From the NCBI GenBank assembly GCA_009377605.1, contig WHTT01000061.1:1-38259 (forward strand): a stretch of DNA of 38,259 nucleotides. Reading direction: 5' to 3'. Each line of letters starts with the position of its first letter. Position 1 is the first letter of the stretch. The stretch is from Luteitalea sp. GTDB taxonomy: Bacteria > Acidobacteriota > Vicinamibacteria > Vicinamibacterales > Vicinamibacteraceae. Both the position numbers and the translations under genes were made by a program. Under the pieces are notes generated by a model that searched no databases, was not told the origin of the DNA, and saw nothing but the letters and a program-made list of their open reading frames with translations. Shown in pieces: positions 1 through 9,147 of the stretch.

Positions 1-1
1 G

Positions 2-2217
2 GCGCGATACGCGGCGCTGCGCGCGATGGGTGCCATCGGCAAGAGCAAAGAAGAGTGCCGCGACCTCCGGAGTGTGACCTTCGTCAAGGATGTGCTTCGC
101 GACCTCCGGTATGCAGCGCGGACGTTGCGTCGAAGTCCGAGCTTTGCGGTGCTCGCCGTCTTGGTCATGGCGCTCGGCATCGGCGCGAACACAGCGGTGT
201 TCAGTGTCGTGAACGCGGTGCTTCTGAGCCCGCTCCGGAGGATGTCACGTCGGGCCCCAGGCCCGTCACGGCGCTGATCAGCCATCGGTACTGGCAAACC
301 CGCTTCGGCGGGGACCCTGACGTGCTCGGGCAAACCGTTCGCCTCTATAGCAACGCGCTGTCGATCGTGGGCGTGCTGCCACCGGGCTTCCAGTTCCCGG
401 ACGAGACGGATCTCTGGTTTCCGGAAACGACGATCTCCGACAACCGCGGGGGACATAATTACAGCGCGGTCGGACGACTCAAACCGGGTCTGCTACTCGA
501 CCAGGCGCAAACCGAGATGACGGCCATCGCTGCTCGCCTCGAGCGGCAGCACCCAGAGAGCAACGAAGGCGAAAGCGTGGCCGTGACACGACTGCAGGAC
601 GACATGGTGGGGGATGTGCGTCTCACGCTTTATCTCTTGTGGGGCGTGGTTGGCGTTGTGCTCTTGATCGCGTGCGCCAACACCGCCACGCTGCTGCTGG
701 GAAAGGCGATGGCACGCACCCGTGAGTTGGGGCTGCGCGCGGCACTGGGCGCCGGTCATGCTCGGATCGTCCGGCAATTGATTACCGAGAGCGTCCTGCT
801 GGCACTCGTCGCCGGCGCTGCCGGATTGCTGCTGGCTTACTGGGGAACGAGAGCATTGGTCGCGCTCGCTCCGGCCGACCTGCCCCGGCTCGCTGAAACC
901 GGCATGGACATGGGGGTGCTCGCGTTCACGCTGGGCGTTTCGCTTGCCACCAGCCTGCTGTTCGGTCTGGTTCCAGCACTCCACGCATCGAAGATCGATT
1001 TGATTGGTGCGCTCAAGCTGGGAGGCACGCAGGTCCTGATGGGGGGACGCGTCATCCGTACACGTGGAGTGCTCGTCGTATCTGAGATTGCGCTGGCCGT
1101 CGTCTTGCTGACCGGAGCGGGCCTCCTGATGAAGAGCCTTGTGGCTTTGCGCAATGTCGAGTTGGGCTTTCAACCTGAGAACGTGCTCGTGATGAAGGCA
1201 ACCGGGGTCGCCGCGCGGCAGGAAAACAACGCGTTCTTCAGGGAGACCCTCTCCCGAATCGCGGCGCTCCCCAGGGTCATCGCCGTCGGCGCCACGTCGA
1301 CACCGCCGGGGGACTTGTCCATTGCCGGGTCGGGGCCCTATTGGAGGCCGGGGCGGCGTGACCGCGCGAGCGAGACGCAGGCGCTGATGACTATCGTGGC
1401 CCCGGGTACGTTTCGAGCGTTGGGAATTCCCCGAAAGAACGGGCGCGACTTCGACCAGAGCGATACCGCTGACGCGTCTCCGGTCGCCATCGTCAATGAG
1501 GCGCTCGCTCGGGACTCCTTCGGCGGCGAGAACCCGATCGGAAGGACGATCTTCTGTGCGTTCGATACAGACGCCGGGATGACGATCGTCGGTGTGGTCG
1601 GTGACGTGCGCCAGGACAATCCGTCCATCGAACCGGGGCCGGAGTGCTACATGCCGTATCAGCAGCACCAGTACAACAACAGCACACTCAACGTTGTCGC
1701 GCGAACGCTCGGCGATCCAACGGCGCTCGCGGGAACATTGCGGCGCGTTGCGGCGAAAAGCTCGCCCGATGTACCGGTCTCGTTCACGACCATGGAGGCG
1801 ACGGTTTCCAAAGGGGTGGCAGACCCCACATTCCGTGCCTTGTTGTTCGGGCTGTTTGCCGGACTGGCCGTATGTCTTGCCATGGTGGGCGTCTATGGTG
1901 TGATGGCGCACGCCGTCGAACAGCGATCGAACGAGATCGGTCTGCGGATGGCGCTCGGCGCCAGCAGGGGTTCCGTGCTGCGGCTCATTCTCGGACGGGG
2001 GCTAGTCCTGGCCGCTGCTGGATTGGCACTCGGCATGGCGGCCGCAGTTGCAGCCACGCGGCTGCTGACAACCGTGCTCTTCGAGGTGCGGCCACTCGAT
2101 ATTCAGGTGTATCTGGGAGTGGCCGCCCTGCTGGCTGTGGTGGCACTGGTCGCCAGCTACGCTCCGGCGCGGCGTGCGGCAGTCGTGGATCCGGTGGAAG
2201 TTCTCAAGGCGGAGTGA
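2..2217 (+). pseudogene. ADOP-family FtsX/MacB permease, internally deleted and frameshifted (5' end outside window)
   Basis: ADOP proteins are large inner-membrane permeases with two MacB-periplasmic/FtsX halves and no attached ATPase; their substrates are mostly unknown. The gene is already open at the left edge ([24 protein letters not shown]). The first transmembrane segment, ending NAVLLSPL, is read in frame 2 up to about base 240, where that frame soon stops at 277. Coding resumes in frame 1 at about 241 ([18 protein letters not shown]) and continues without interruption to the typical end VVDPVEVLKAE. Comparison with the complete copy at 29425-32040 shows that roughly 100-130 residues of the first periplasmic domain are missing at the junction. 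The FtsX segment with VLLIACANTATLLLGKAMARTRELGLRAALGAG, the second periplasmic domain and the last three membrane helices remain. A frame-changing deletion makes a functional product unlikely. Confidence 0.88.
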
Positions 2218-2305
2218 GGACGCTTGTCGGTACCACGCGGGTCAGCGTGACCAACGGCGGCGCACAGACAGGGAATGGTGGCTCGGGCTGGCCGTCCCCG
2301 GGCCG

Positions 2306-2350
2306 AACTGGCCGCGCGGCCAGTTGCGATATATCGCGACGTATCGTACG
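2306..2350. repeat. Three back-to-back palindromes
   Basis: Bases 2306-2325 are a perfect 20-base palindrome (AACTGGCCGCGCGGCCAGTT). Bases 2326-2337 are a perfect 12-base palindrome (GCGATATATCGC) that begins at the next base. Bases 2340-2350 form a third (CGTA-TCG-TACG). No gene covers them. They lie about 90 bases after the ADOP stop codon and just beyond the HNH relic. The first could act as a transcription terminator stem, but no T run follows. The AT-centred second palindrome is more like an operator. Function unknown. Confidence 0.75.
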
Positions 2351-2396
2351 CCCGGCCGTCCCGACGGGCGACCGGCTCGCTCTCCGAGGGCACCAC

Positions 2397-2734
2397 GCCG
2401 AACATGCAGTCGCGGACGCGCTGAGTGCTAACAGAGCGTAGACCGACGCTGCGAGGTGTGTCAGCGAGGACTGGCGCGTGCTGCATCATCACGGTCGACG
2501 CATCGCAGGCAATGCGCCGAGACGTTTCAGCGGAAACGCGCGCGCCGTCGACATCCTCCAGCACCGCCTGGCCGGCGTCCGATGCGACCGCCTCCTCGGT
2601 GCCCGATCCAGCGTCGGCGTTCAGCATGTCCTGGTCGACGTGAATCACGACTTGACAGCGATCGCCCTCTTCCCGCGATCCAAATCACTGGCGAGGGCGC
2701 TCTCGGCGAGGAGTCCGAGCGCGTCCGCACGGGC
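2397..2734 (-). pseudogene. Degraded DUF222 / HNH endonuclease (13E12-repeat family) relic
   Basis: On the minus strand, from base 2734 down, one frame reads ARADALGLLAESALASDLDRG. After a frame change at about 2660-2677 it continues GDRCQVVIHVDQDML, then QAVLEDVDGARVSAETSRRIACDAS. These match the order and wording of the C-terminal part of DUF222 proteins (RADALxLLAESAL, DRYQVVVHVD, VSAETxRRLACDAS), which normally lead into an HNH nuclease domain. Further down, RVRDCMF at about 2397-2420 resembles the start of the HNH part (ARDRxCxFPGC), but no HNH histidines can be read after it. The N-terminal part is absent: the frame is closed by TAA just before ARADALG. This is therefore a fragment broken at both ends and by at least one internal frameshift. 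The family is often multi-copy and mobile. Assignment is by remembered family motifs, not by search. Confidence 0.7.
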
Positions 2735-2738
2735 TTAG

Positions 2739-2786
2739 TTGACAGTGATACCAATCCATGGCATTCTCCCATCGACAGACGATGGG
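2739..2786 (+). promoter_or_regulatory. Candidate promoter/operator of the downstream ADOP pseudogene
   Basis: A consensus -35 box TTGACA lies at 2739-2744. The spacer that follows carries the imperfect palindrome ATACCA-ATCCA-TGGCAT. A weak -10 candidate CATTCT lies at 2762-2767 after 17 bases. Bases 2768-2786 form a perfect 7-bp stem, CCCATCG-ACAGA-CGATGGG. The arrangement, with a palindrome between -35 and -10, recalls the padR promoter at 29227-29256. The -10 is poor, so only the -35 and the inverted repeats are firm. Confidence 0.35.
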
Positions 2787-2827
2787 TATCTAATTAGCGC
2801 TGTTTTCACACACAGGAAAAGGTCGCA

Positions 2828-4112
2828 GTGCGCCGACTCATCCGCCGTCTCTGGTATGCGCTCCGAAGCCATCGGCTCGACGCTGATCTTGCGGAGGAGA
2901 TCGCCTTCCACCGCGAGATGAAGCGAAGCGAGATCGAGAAGCAAGGCGTCGCACCGGCAGAAGCCGCCGTCGACGCTCGACGTGCGCTCGGTCCCGTCCT
3001 GTTGGCGCGAGAGGCCGCCCGCGACGTTTGGATCGGGCCGTGGCTCCAAAGCATCTCGCAGGACGACGATGAGGTTGACCTTGCCTGTTCAGACGTACGA
3101 GACGCCTGAACAGTGGGCCGCGTTCTATCAGCGCCTCGACGAGCGGCTCAACGCGATCCAGGGGATCGCGTCCGTGACGATGACGGACAACCGTCCTGGT
3201 GGAGGCGGGGTCGCCCGCCAGCTCGTGATCGACGGACGTTCGCCTGCGGCCGGCGACAAGCTGCCGCGTGTGCCGGTTGTCACGGTTGGCTTGCGCTACT
3301 TCGACACGCTTGGCCTGCGACTCGTTCGCGGCCGATCGTTCCTGGCCAACGATGGCACAACCGGGCAGGAGGCGGCCATCGTCAACGAGCCTTTCGTGAG
3401 CACGTACTTGCCACACAAGACTGCGCTCGGGCAGCGCATTCGCCTTGCGAGCGAAGACGAGCCAATGACCTCCGCGCCCTGGCTCACAATCGTCGGCGTC
3501 TCGCCGACCGTCTCTCAGAACACAGACGGGCCGCCGCAGCCAGTGGTGTACGTCCCGCTTCGCAGTGAGCCAACACGCTCCGTGACGCTGGTCGTTCGCA
3601 CCGAGACGGCGCTCGAGACGGTCGTGCCACGACTTCGACAGGAGGTCCGAGCGCTCGATCCTGATCTTCCACTGTTCCAGGTCCAAATGCTGGATGAGTG
3701 GTTGGCATTCACGCGCTGGCCGCAGCGGGTGTTCGGCATTATGTTCACGATCTTCGCCGGCGTAGCGTTGCTCTTGTCGGCGGTTGGCTTGTACGCCCTC
3801 ACCGCGTATTCCGTGACGCAGCGGACGCACGAAATCGGTGTCAGAATGGCATTAGGCGCGCCTCCTCGGCAGGTTCGGTGGCTCGTCGTGCGGCAAGCCG
3901 TCGTGCAGCTGGCTATCGGTCTCGCCTTGGGCCTTCCAGCTGCGGCCATCGTGGGACCGTTGTTGCCCTTTGCCTCGCACGAGCCTGTGACAGCCGCCTC
4001 AGTCGTCCCTGCTCTCGTGCTGGTGCTCGTGCTGGTCTCACTCGCCGCGTCCCTGTGGCCCGCACGACGCGCGACCCGGCTGGACCCTGTCGAAGCATTG
4101 CGACACGAGTGA
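2828..4112 (+). pseudogene. ADOP-family permease, first half deleted and frameshifted
   Basis: The N-terminus is intact. GTG at 2828 follows an AGGAAAAGG ribosome-binding sequence and opens MRRLIRRLWYALRSHRLDADLAEEIAFHREMKRSE, the cytoplasmic N-terminal segment typical of ADOP proteins, reading as far as WIGPWLQSISQD at about 3064. The sequence then jumps to another frame at LTLPVQTYETPEQWAAFYQRLDERL, which belongs to the second periplasmic domain. The entire first periplasmic domain and first FtsX half, about 400 residues by comparison with the 870-residue complete copies, is missing. The remainder runs in one frame to the C-terminal signature ATRLDPVEALRHE and keeps three membrane helices, including FGIMFTIFAGVALLLSAVGLYAL. 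The N-terminal frame ends at 3109. A translated product would be a short soluble fragment. Confidence 0.88.
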
Positions 4113-4131
4113 GCCAACACGACACTCCGTC

Positions 4132-4151
4132 AGCTCGCCCCGGGGCGAGCT
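4132..4151. repeat. Dispersed palindrome, family A, copy 1
   Basis: Perfect 20-base palindrome AGCTCGCCCCGGGGCGAGCT, 20 bases after the ADOP pseudogene stop. The flank continues TTGGCATGAATCATGCGC, which resembles the flank of the copy at 29286-29342 (CTCGGTACCATTCTTGCGCC). Probably a REP-like intergenic element that may also end transcription. Confidence 0.7.
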
Positions 4152-4244
4152 TGGCATGAATCATGCGCAGCCGGATCGCGACCGACTCCGTGTCGCCTGA
4201 TGCCAGTGATTCAGCAAGCACCGCACAGGCGTCGACCAGCTAAC

Positions 4245-4290
4245 AAGACGACTGGCCCCGGAACGAGCTCGGCGTGAATTCCTGCACGAT
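4245..4290. repeat. Dispersed palindrome, family A, degenerate copy 2
   Basis: The sequence GACTGGCCCCGGAACGAGCT followed by CGGCGTGAATTCCTGC matches copy 1 and its flank with several changes that break the perfect symmetry. It sits at the 3' end of the WYL-like gene. Apart from these repeats, nothing was recognised in 4113-4289. Confidence 0.5.
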
Positions 4291-4601
4291 TACTCCACTC
4301 TAGCGAACAGCACATCCCAGGACTTGTGATGGCGATGCGCGGCGCCTCGGCTGCCACGGAACGCCTGGTCCAAAACGACGAGCCGTTCGATCTTCGCAAC
4401 GTCGAGATGTTTCCAGCCAGGGATTCGACTCGAGCTCTCCCCGCCAACCTGATATACCAACAGCTTGGCTGCGCCTTTCTGAATGCCGTAATCGTGCGGC
4501 TCGGCAACACGCCGCTTCGATTCGTAGAGGAGCTCGATCAACCGCTTGTTGGCGATCGCGCGCCTGATGTCACGATCCAGCGCGGCAAGATCTTGCGTCA
4601 T
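4290..4601 (-). CDS. Small WYL-like protein coupled to an SDR
   Basis: 103 residues. The start ATG at 4601 overlaps the stop of the upstream SDR by four bases (ATGA), which indicates translational coupling and one transcript. The sequence [32 protein letters not shown], followed by [31 protein letters not shown] and KSWDVLF, resembles the core of WYL domains (Y..RxVEPH.YG.....L..Y........L..I..L.VLD). There is no DNA-binding domain. Stand-alone proteins of this size and pattern occur as hypothetical proteins in many bacteria. WYL domains are ligand-sensing modules, but here neither ligand nor partner is evident. The link to the SDR might point to a small regulatory or binding role, which is inference only. 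Confidence 0.75.
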   Translation of the reverse strand: MTQDLAALDRDIRRAIANKRLIELLYESKRRVAEPHDYGIQKGAAKLLVYQVGGESSSRIPGWKHLDVAKIERLVVLDQAFRGSRGAAHRHHKSWDVLFARVE

Positions 4602-5350
4602 CCCCGTCCGATGAATGGCATCTTCGTGGCCATGACGGTGAGGAACTGCACGTTCGCATCCAGCGGAAGACTGGCCATGTAGAGCACCGCCCCGACGACG
4701 TGCGTGACGTCCATCACCGGCTCCACCACGATCTCGCCGTTGGCCTGCCGCGCCCCGGTCTCGTATCTCGCCGTCATGTCCGTGGCCGCGTTGCCGATGT
4801 CGATCTGCCCACAGGCGATGTCGAACGGCCGGCCGTCGAGCGCCGTCGACTTCGTGAGACCGGTGATCGCATGCTTCGTCGCCGTGTACGGCGCCGAGCT
4901 CGGCCGTGGCACGTGGGCCGAGAGAGAACCATTGTTGATGATGCGCCCACCCATCGGACGCTGGCGTTTCATACACCGAAACGCCTGTTGGATGCAAAGA
5001 AACGCGCCCGTCAGGTTCACGTCGACCACCGACCGCCATTGCTCGAGAGTCAACTGCTCGAGCGGGACGGCAGGCGCACCAAGGCCGGCATTGTTGAACA
5101 CGAGGTCGACGCGTCCAAACGTGTCGCACGTCGTGTCGAACAGCCTGCGCACCGACTCCGGATCGGTGACGTCGGTCGGAATCGCGAGCGCCTTCGTCGC
5201 ACCTGACTCTGTCACGGTCTCCTGCAGCCGATCCGCGCGCCGTCCCGCAAGGGCGACGGCATAGCCCTGCCTCAGGAGGCCAATCGCCACGGCCCTGCCG
5301 ATGCCTGTCCCCGCACCAGTTATGATTGCAACCCTGAGTGGTGTGCTCAC
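4598..5350 (-). CDS. SDR-family NAD(P)-dependent oxidoreductase
   Basis: 250 residues, GTG start at 5350 ([19 protein letters not shown]). It has a Rossmann nucleotide-binding motif TGAGTGIG at residues 11-18, the NNAG motif at 86-89, a catalytic-type asparagine in VNLTGAF, and the catalytic Ser142-Tyr155-Lys159 set ([19 protein letters not shown]). This is a complete classical short-chain dehydrogenase of normal length. The family interconverts alcohols and ketones, and the substrate cannot be read from the sequence. It is transcribed away from the D-erythronate dehydrogenase-like gene, with 59 bases between them, and into the WYL-like gene. Cytoplasmic; no signal peptide. Confidence 0.9.
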   Translation of the reverse strand: MSTPLRVAIITGAGTGIGRAVAIGLLRQGYAVALAGRRADRLQETVTESGATKALAIPTDVTDPESVRRLFDTTCDTFGRVDLVFNNAGLGAPAVPLEQLTLEQWRSVVDVNLTGAFLCIQQAFRCMKRQRPMGGRIINNGSLSAHVPRPSSAPYTATKHAITGLTKSTALDGRPFDIACGQIDIGNAATDMTARYETGARQANGEIVVEPVMDVTHVVGAVLYMASLPLDANVQFLTVMATKMPFIGRG

Positions 5351-5409
5351 GTCGCGAACGATAACATGACAGTCGGCTCAGCGGGCGCCTCCCCCGCGCT
5401 CTACGCTCC

Positions 5410-6360
5410 ATGAAGATACTCATTACTGGTGCCGCCGGATTTCTGGGTAACCGTCTCGTCAACGCGCTTCTTTCGGGAAGCGACAGCCTGTCGGCGGTTT
5501 CGACGATCGTCACAGCCGATTCGACCGCATGCCCGACAGAGGATCCTCGAGTCGATTGCCGAACCGGAACCATCATCGACCCTGCGTTCATCCACGCCAT
5601 CGTCGAGCGCGACGTGGACGTCGTCTACCACTTGGCAGCGGTCGTGAGCGGGCAGGCAGAAGCGGAGTTCGACCTCGGGATGCAGGTCAACGTCGACGGG
5701 ACGCGTTACCTGCTCGAGGCTTGCCGGTGCCTGCCGCACGCGCCACGTTTCATCTTCGTCAGCACCGCCGCCGTTTTCGGAGGCCGCCTCCCGGACGTCC
5801 TGCCGGAAGACATCGCGCTCGCGCCAGAGTCCTCGTATGGGGCTGAGAAGGCGATCGCCGAGATCCTGGTGAACGAGTATTCCAGGAGGGGCTTCATCGA
5901 CGGGGTCATCTGCCGGCTGGCCACGATTGCGGTTCGGCCTGGGAAGCCGAACGCGGCGGCATCGTCGTTCGTCAGCGGCATCGTCCGCGAGCCGCTTGCC
6001 GGCATCGACAGCCTGTGTCCCGTGCCGCTCGACACCCGGCTGTGGGTCTGCTCACCCGAGGTAGTGATCCAGAACCTGGTGCACGCGGCTCGCCTTCCGA
6101 CCTCGGCACTGGAAGGCAGGCGGGCACTGAACTTGCCTGGCTTGTGCGTTACGCCGTTGGAGATGCTCGACAGCCTCGAACGGCTCGGCGGTGCCGAAGC
6201 GCGAGCGCGTGTTCGCTGTGAGCTGGATCAACGCCTCATGCGTATCGTGTGCAGTTGGCCGGGCGCCTTCGATATCAGTCGGCCGCTCAGCCTCGGCTTC
6301 CGCGTCGACTCCGACATCGACTCCATCGTCCGCCAGTTCATCGCCGAACAGCGATTTTAA
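5410..6360 (+). CDS. denD: NAD-dependent epimerase/dehydratase, D-erythronate dehydrogenase-like
   Basis: 316 residues starting MKILITGAAGFLGNRLVNALL. It is an extended SDR with the GxxGxxG dinucleotide site at residues 7-13, DVVYHLAAVVSG at 71-82, catalytic Ser119/Thr120 and a YGAEK motif (Tyr144, Lys148). The wording (VYHLAAVVSGQAEAEFDLGMQVNVDGTRYLLEACR) is that of the DenD group, which oxidises D-erythronate at C2 in four-carbon acid sugar catabolism. The usual DenD partners, the four-carbon acid sugar kinase OtnK, the aldolase OtnC and the isomerase OtnI, are not in this window, so the substrate may differ. Its stop lies two bases from the convergent stop of the fucose isomerase-like gene. 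The symbol is provisional. Confidence 0.75.
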   Translation: MKILITGAAGFLGNRLVNALLSGSDSLSAVSTIVTADSTACPTEDPRVDCRTGTIIDPAFIHAIVERDVDVVYHLAAVVSGQAEAEFDLGMQVNVDGTRYLLEACRCLPHAPRFIFVSTAAVFGGRLPDVLPEDIALAPESSYGAEKAIAEILVNEYSRRGFIDGVICRLATIAVRPGKPNAAASSFVSGIVREPLAGIDSLCPVPLDTRLWVCSPEVVIQNLVHAARLPTSALEGRRALNLPGLCVTPLEMLDSLERLGGAEARARVRCELDQRLMRIVCSWPGAFDISRPLSLGFRVDSDIDSIVRQFIAEQRF

Positions 6361-6362
6361 CG

Positions 6363-7814
6363 CTAGTGCAGGAGACGACACTCGATGCCGAGCACATCAC
6401 ACACGCCTTGTAGCTCGCGCACCCAGTCGCCATATGCGCCGTGGATGTGGTTGGAGCTGAACTCCTGAATGAAGGTTTCGATCGAGCAGTCGAACTTTGC
6501 AAAGGCATGCGGCCAGTTGTCCTGCGAGATGGCAGCGATTTCGTGGTTGCGCTCCCCGAAATCGACGAATTCCGCCTTCAGAACGTGCATCACGTATCGG
6601 CCATCGTCGCGCGTCAGACGCGCCAACGTCACCTCGCCTGGTGCAGCAATGTGATAGACGGACGCGCCGCCCGCCGGAAAGTAGAACCCTTGCGGCCTGA
6701 GCTCCGTCCGCGCGAGGTTCACGGCCGGATCCTGGCTGCGGCCCGCGAAGAACGTGGGATGCTGGCCGCTGTTGCAGAGGTCCCACACTCCCAGGTCCGC
6801 ATGATAGTGCCGCACGTCGGCGAACAGCGCTGGCTCGCCCGCGAGCTGCTTGAAGATCTGCATCGTCAATGCGGCATCGGAGTCTGCTTCCGTGGCGCAG
6901 ACGATCGGCGGCTTCGACGTACCGTCGGGCCCATAGGGATCGTTCAGAAACGCTTCCGCGATGTCCGCCGTGGCAAAGTGCTCCGTCAGCTCGCGCTGGC
7001 CCTTGATACCACAGAAGTCGTACTTGAAATCGCTCATCAGATCCAGCGCGGCGTAGTACATGGCGATTTGTCGGCGCAGCAACTCCTCGGTCAGCCGGAA
7101 CGTCGCGTCCGGCGCCGTCCAGTGGACCTTCGCCACGGCACCCTTCAAATATGCAAGCGCGGGATCGACGCGCGTGCCGCGCGCCAGCTCCAGCTCGGCA
7201 CGCCGCACCAGCTCGAATTGGTCGACATGGTCGACATCGATCCCGAACTGCTTCATCCACTGCGCCGGGTCGATGACCGTGGTGTCGATGCCCAGTGAGC
7301 GCCCCCCGATCAGGCAGTACGTCAATCCCTTGAGTCGCCGCGCCGCCGCAACCGCCACCAACTGTGAACGCAGCCGCGCGTACACGGCCGGATCGTCCAC
7401 GTCCCCGAACATCTTCGTATGGCGAATCCCCGCCTGCTTGAGCGATCCGCCGTTCGCGAGCATGCCGACCAAGCCCGGATACTGCGGGTTGACCGTGGAG
7501 AACAGCACGATCGGCTGCGGGCAGAACTGTCCGGCCACGCGCGCGTACTGCGGCCAGGCCCACACAGAGAAATTGAAGAGGGCGACGTCCACGTTCTCGG
7601 CGGCCATGCGGCGGCCGTTCCGCACAGCGATCTCGTTCTGCCAGATCACCTCGTCGCCGAGGAGGACGTCGAAACCGTCAGCGGTCAAACATGCGACCAG
7701 CTTTTCACGAAACTCCCGGTTGACCGGTTCGAGCGGCTGCTGCAGAAAGCTTCGGCCATCGCCGAAATCGAGCAGGCCGACGCGGATGGGACGCGGATTC
7801 AGATGCGCGAACAC
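6363..7814 (-). CDS. L-fucose/L-arabinose isomerase-like protein
   Basis: About 483 residues from GTG at 7814 (VFAHLNPRPIRVGLLDFGDGRSF). This start has GAGG five bases upstream and lies seven bases after the sialidase stop. An in-frame GTG at 7832 would overlap that gene instead. The protein shows the FucI/AraA-superfamily layout: an N-terminal Rossmann-like part (VDVALFNFSVWAWPQYARVAG, QPIVLFSTVNPQYPG), a middle domain with YDFCGIKGQRELTEHF and CATEADSDAALTMQIFKQLAGEPALFADVRHYHADLGVWDLCNSGQHPTFFAG, and a C-terminal domain ending GDWVRELQGVCDVLGIECRLLH. The family interconverts aldoses and ketoses with a divalent metal. The Glu/Asp-rich middle segment is where metal ligands would fall. It is co-transcribed with the upstream BNR hydrolase, so it probably isomerises the released sugar. 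Substrate unknown. Confidence 0.8.
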   Translation of the reverse strand: MFAHLNPRPIRVGLLDFGDGRSFLQQPLEPVNREFREKLVACLTADGFDVLLGDEVIWQNEIAVRNGRRMAAENVDVALFNFSVWAWPQYARVAGQFCPQPIVLFSTVNPQYPGLVGMLANGGSLKQAGIRHTKMFGDVDDPAVYARLRSQLVAVAAARRLKGLTYCLIGGRSLGIDTTVIDPAQWMKQFGIDVDHVDQFELVRRAELELARGTRVDPALAYLKGAVAKVHWTAPDATFRLTEELLRRQIAMYYAALDLMSDFKYDFCGIKGQRELTEHFATADIAEAFLNDPYGPDGTSKPPIVCATEADSDAALTMQIFKQLAGEPALFADVRHYHADLGVWDLCNSGQHPTFFAGRSQDPAVNLARTELRPQGFYFPAGGASVYHIAAPGEVTLARLTRDDGRYVMHVLKAEFVDFGERNHEIAAISQDNWPHAFAKFDCSIETFIQEFSSNHIHGAYGDWVRELQGVCDVLGIECRLLH

Positions 7815-7821
7815 GGATACC

Positions 7822-9104
7822 TCACTGGTCACCTTGTTTGATCCATGCCTCGTTGAAGTGGGCGTGTTTGATGCTCTTCCGAATGGAACGCTCCTCGGCG
7901 TCACGCTGCGAGTCGGCCGCCGGCTGGAAGTAACTGTAGCTGGCGTGCAGCGTCCCGTCGCGTGCTTCGATGATCGACGGGTAATGATACTCGCCCCACT
8001 CGTCTCGGTTCTCGCTCTTCGGCCGGTTGCGCTCCAGGTGACGCGTCCATGGCCACGTCCGCCCCTCGTCTTCCGAGAGCGACACCGCCAAGCTGTAGCG
8101 GCCCCGCTCGAGATCGTTATAGATCAACACCCAGTGCCCGCTGCTCAGGGTGATCACCTCGGCACCAGAGCCCGGGTTGAAGAATGGTGAGTCGACGACG
8201 GGAGACCAGGTTTCGCCGCGATCGGTCGAGGTGCTCATCATCAGGCGCTTCGGCGGCGGGCCATTGTCGCGCATGTACGTGACCAGCGTGCCATCCTTGC
8301 GCCGCGCGATCGACGGTTGGATGTTGCCAGCGCCCACCAAGGGTGTGCTGGTCTTCCAGGTCTCGCCCCAATCGTCCGAAATGGCCATCAGCGAGAAGCT
8401 GAAGCCGTCAGAGTACAGCGGCACGATCAGTCGTGTCTGGTCCAGCACCAGAGGATGCGCCCGCGTCATCCACCCGAGCCGACGGGTCAGCTTGTTGGCC
8501 GCGTCCTGCCGAATCTGGGAGATGTGCCCTCCGCGTAGGCGCGCGCCCCTGGGGAAGCCGTCGCACGCCACTCGTCCGTCACGCGGTCTGTAACGGACTC
8601 GAATCGGTCGCCGGGCGTCACGTGGAGCACCTCGCTGGTGTCCCACGCTGGTCGGCCGTCGCCCTCGGCCGTTGGCGCGCGCTTGTATTTCATCAGGGCG
8701 GACTCCCACCGGTTCGCAAGGATGGTCGGCCAGAAGAGCCACAGACGCTGCTGAGGGTCGATGAGCATCGTCGCGTTGGTGTCGGGATAGCCGGGCGTAT
8801 CGGCCATCAAGAAGCGCTCGGTCCATTGCCGGCGCCCTTGCTGGAGCCTGGCGCCTTGGATGACGACATCATCCGCCGTCCGCTCTCCGGATCCATGGAA
8901 CCAACACACCAGCAGGTCGCCACGCGGCGTCTCGACGATCGATGACGCGTGGTTGTGCCAATGCTCCACTGGAAAGATCAGCTCGGACCTCAGAAATGGC
9001 GCGGCGTCCCCTTCGATCGGCTGCTTCGCCTCTCCCAGCCCAACAGCCACGACCGCTGCCGGCGCCCACACGGCAAGCGTCAGCGCGCTCCATCTTTTCT
9101 TCAT
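7822..9104 (-). pseudogene. Secreted BNR-repeat exo-sialidase-like hydrolase with a one-base frameshift
   Basis: Start ATG at 9104 (KKRWSALTLAVWAPAAVVAVGLGEAKQP, a signal peptide) follows GGAGG. The N-terminal part reads to ARAYAEG, and the reading then shifts at the CCC run 8527-8529 (GGG on the coding strand) to HISQIRQDAANKLTRRLGWMTRAHPLVL. Adding one G to the run restores a single frame. Three Asp-box motifs (SxDxGxTW) typical of sialidase-fold six-bladed propellers are present: SDDWGETW, STDRGETW and SEDEGRTW. Length after repair, about 427 residues, is normal. In related bacteria such proteins often act on sugars other than sialic acid. Given the intact remainder, this may be a recent mutation, a programmed shift or a sequencing error. 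The gene faces the TonB receptor across a shared promoter region and precedes the isomerase gene. Confidence 0.8.
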
Positions 9105-9147
9105 GAGCTTCGAGCCTCCGTTAACGATCGACGTGCACCAGAAACCA

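Noticed and set aside
493-1911. Long open frame on the minus strand inside the first ADOP pseudogene
   Set aside because: Arginine-, histidine- and glutamine-rich translation with no family pattern; the plus strand codes for clear ADOP sequence over the same span.
4601-5600. Extension of the WYL-like frame upstream through the SDR (436 codons)
   Set aside because: Only the last 103 residues look like protein; the rest is an off-frame reading of the SDR gene, and the ATGA overlap gives a natural start.
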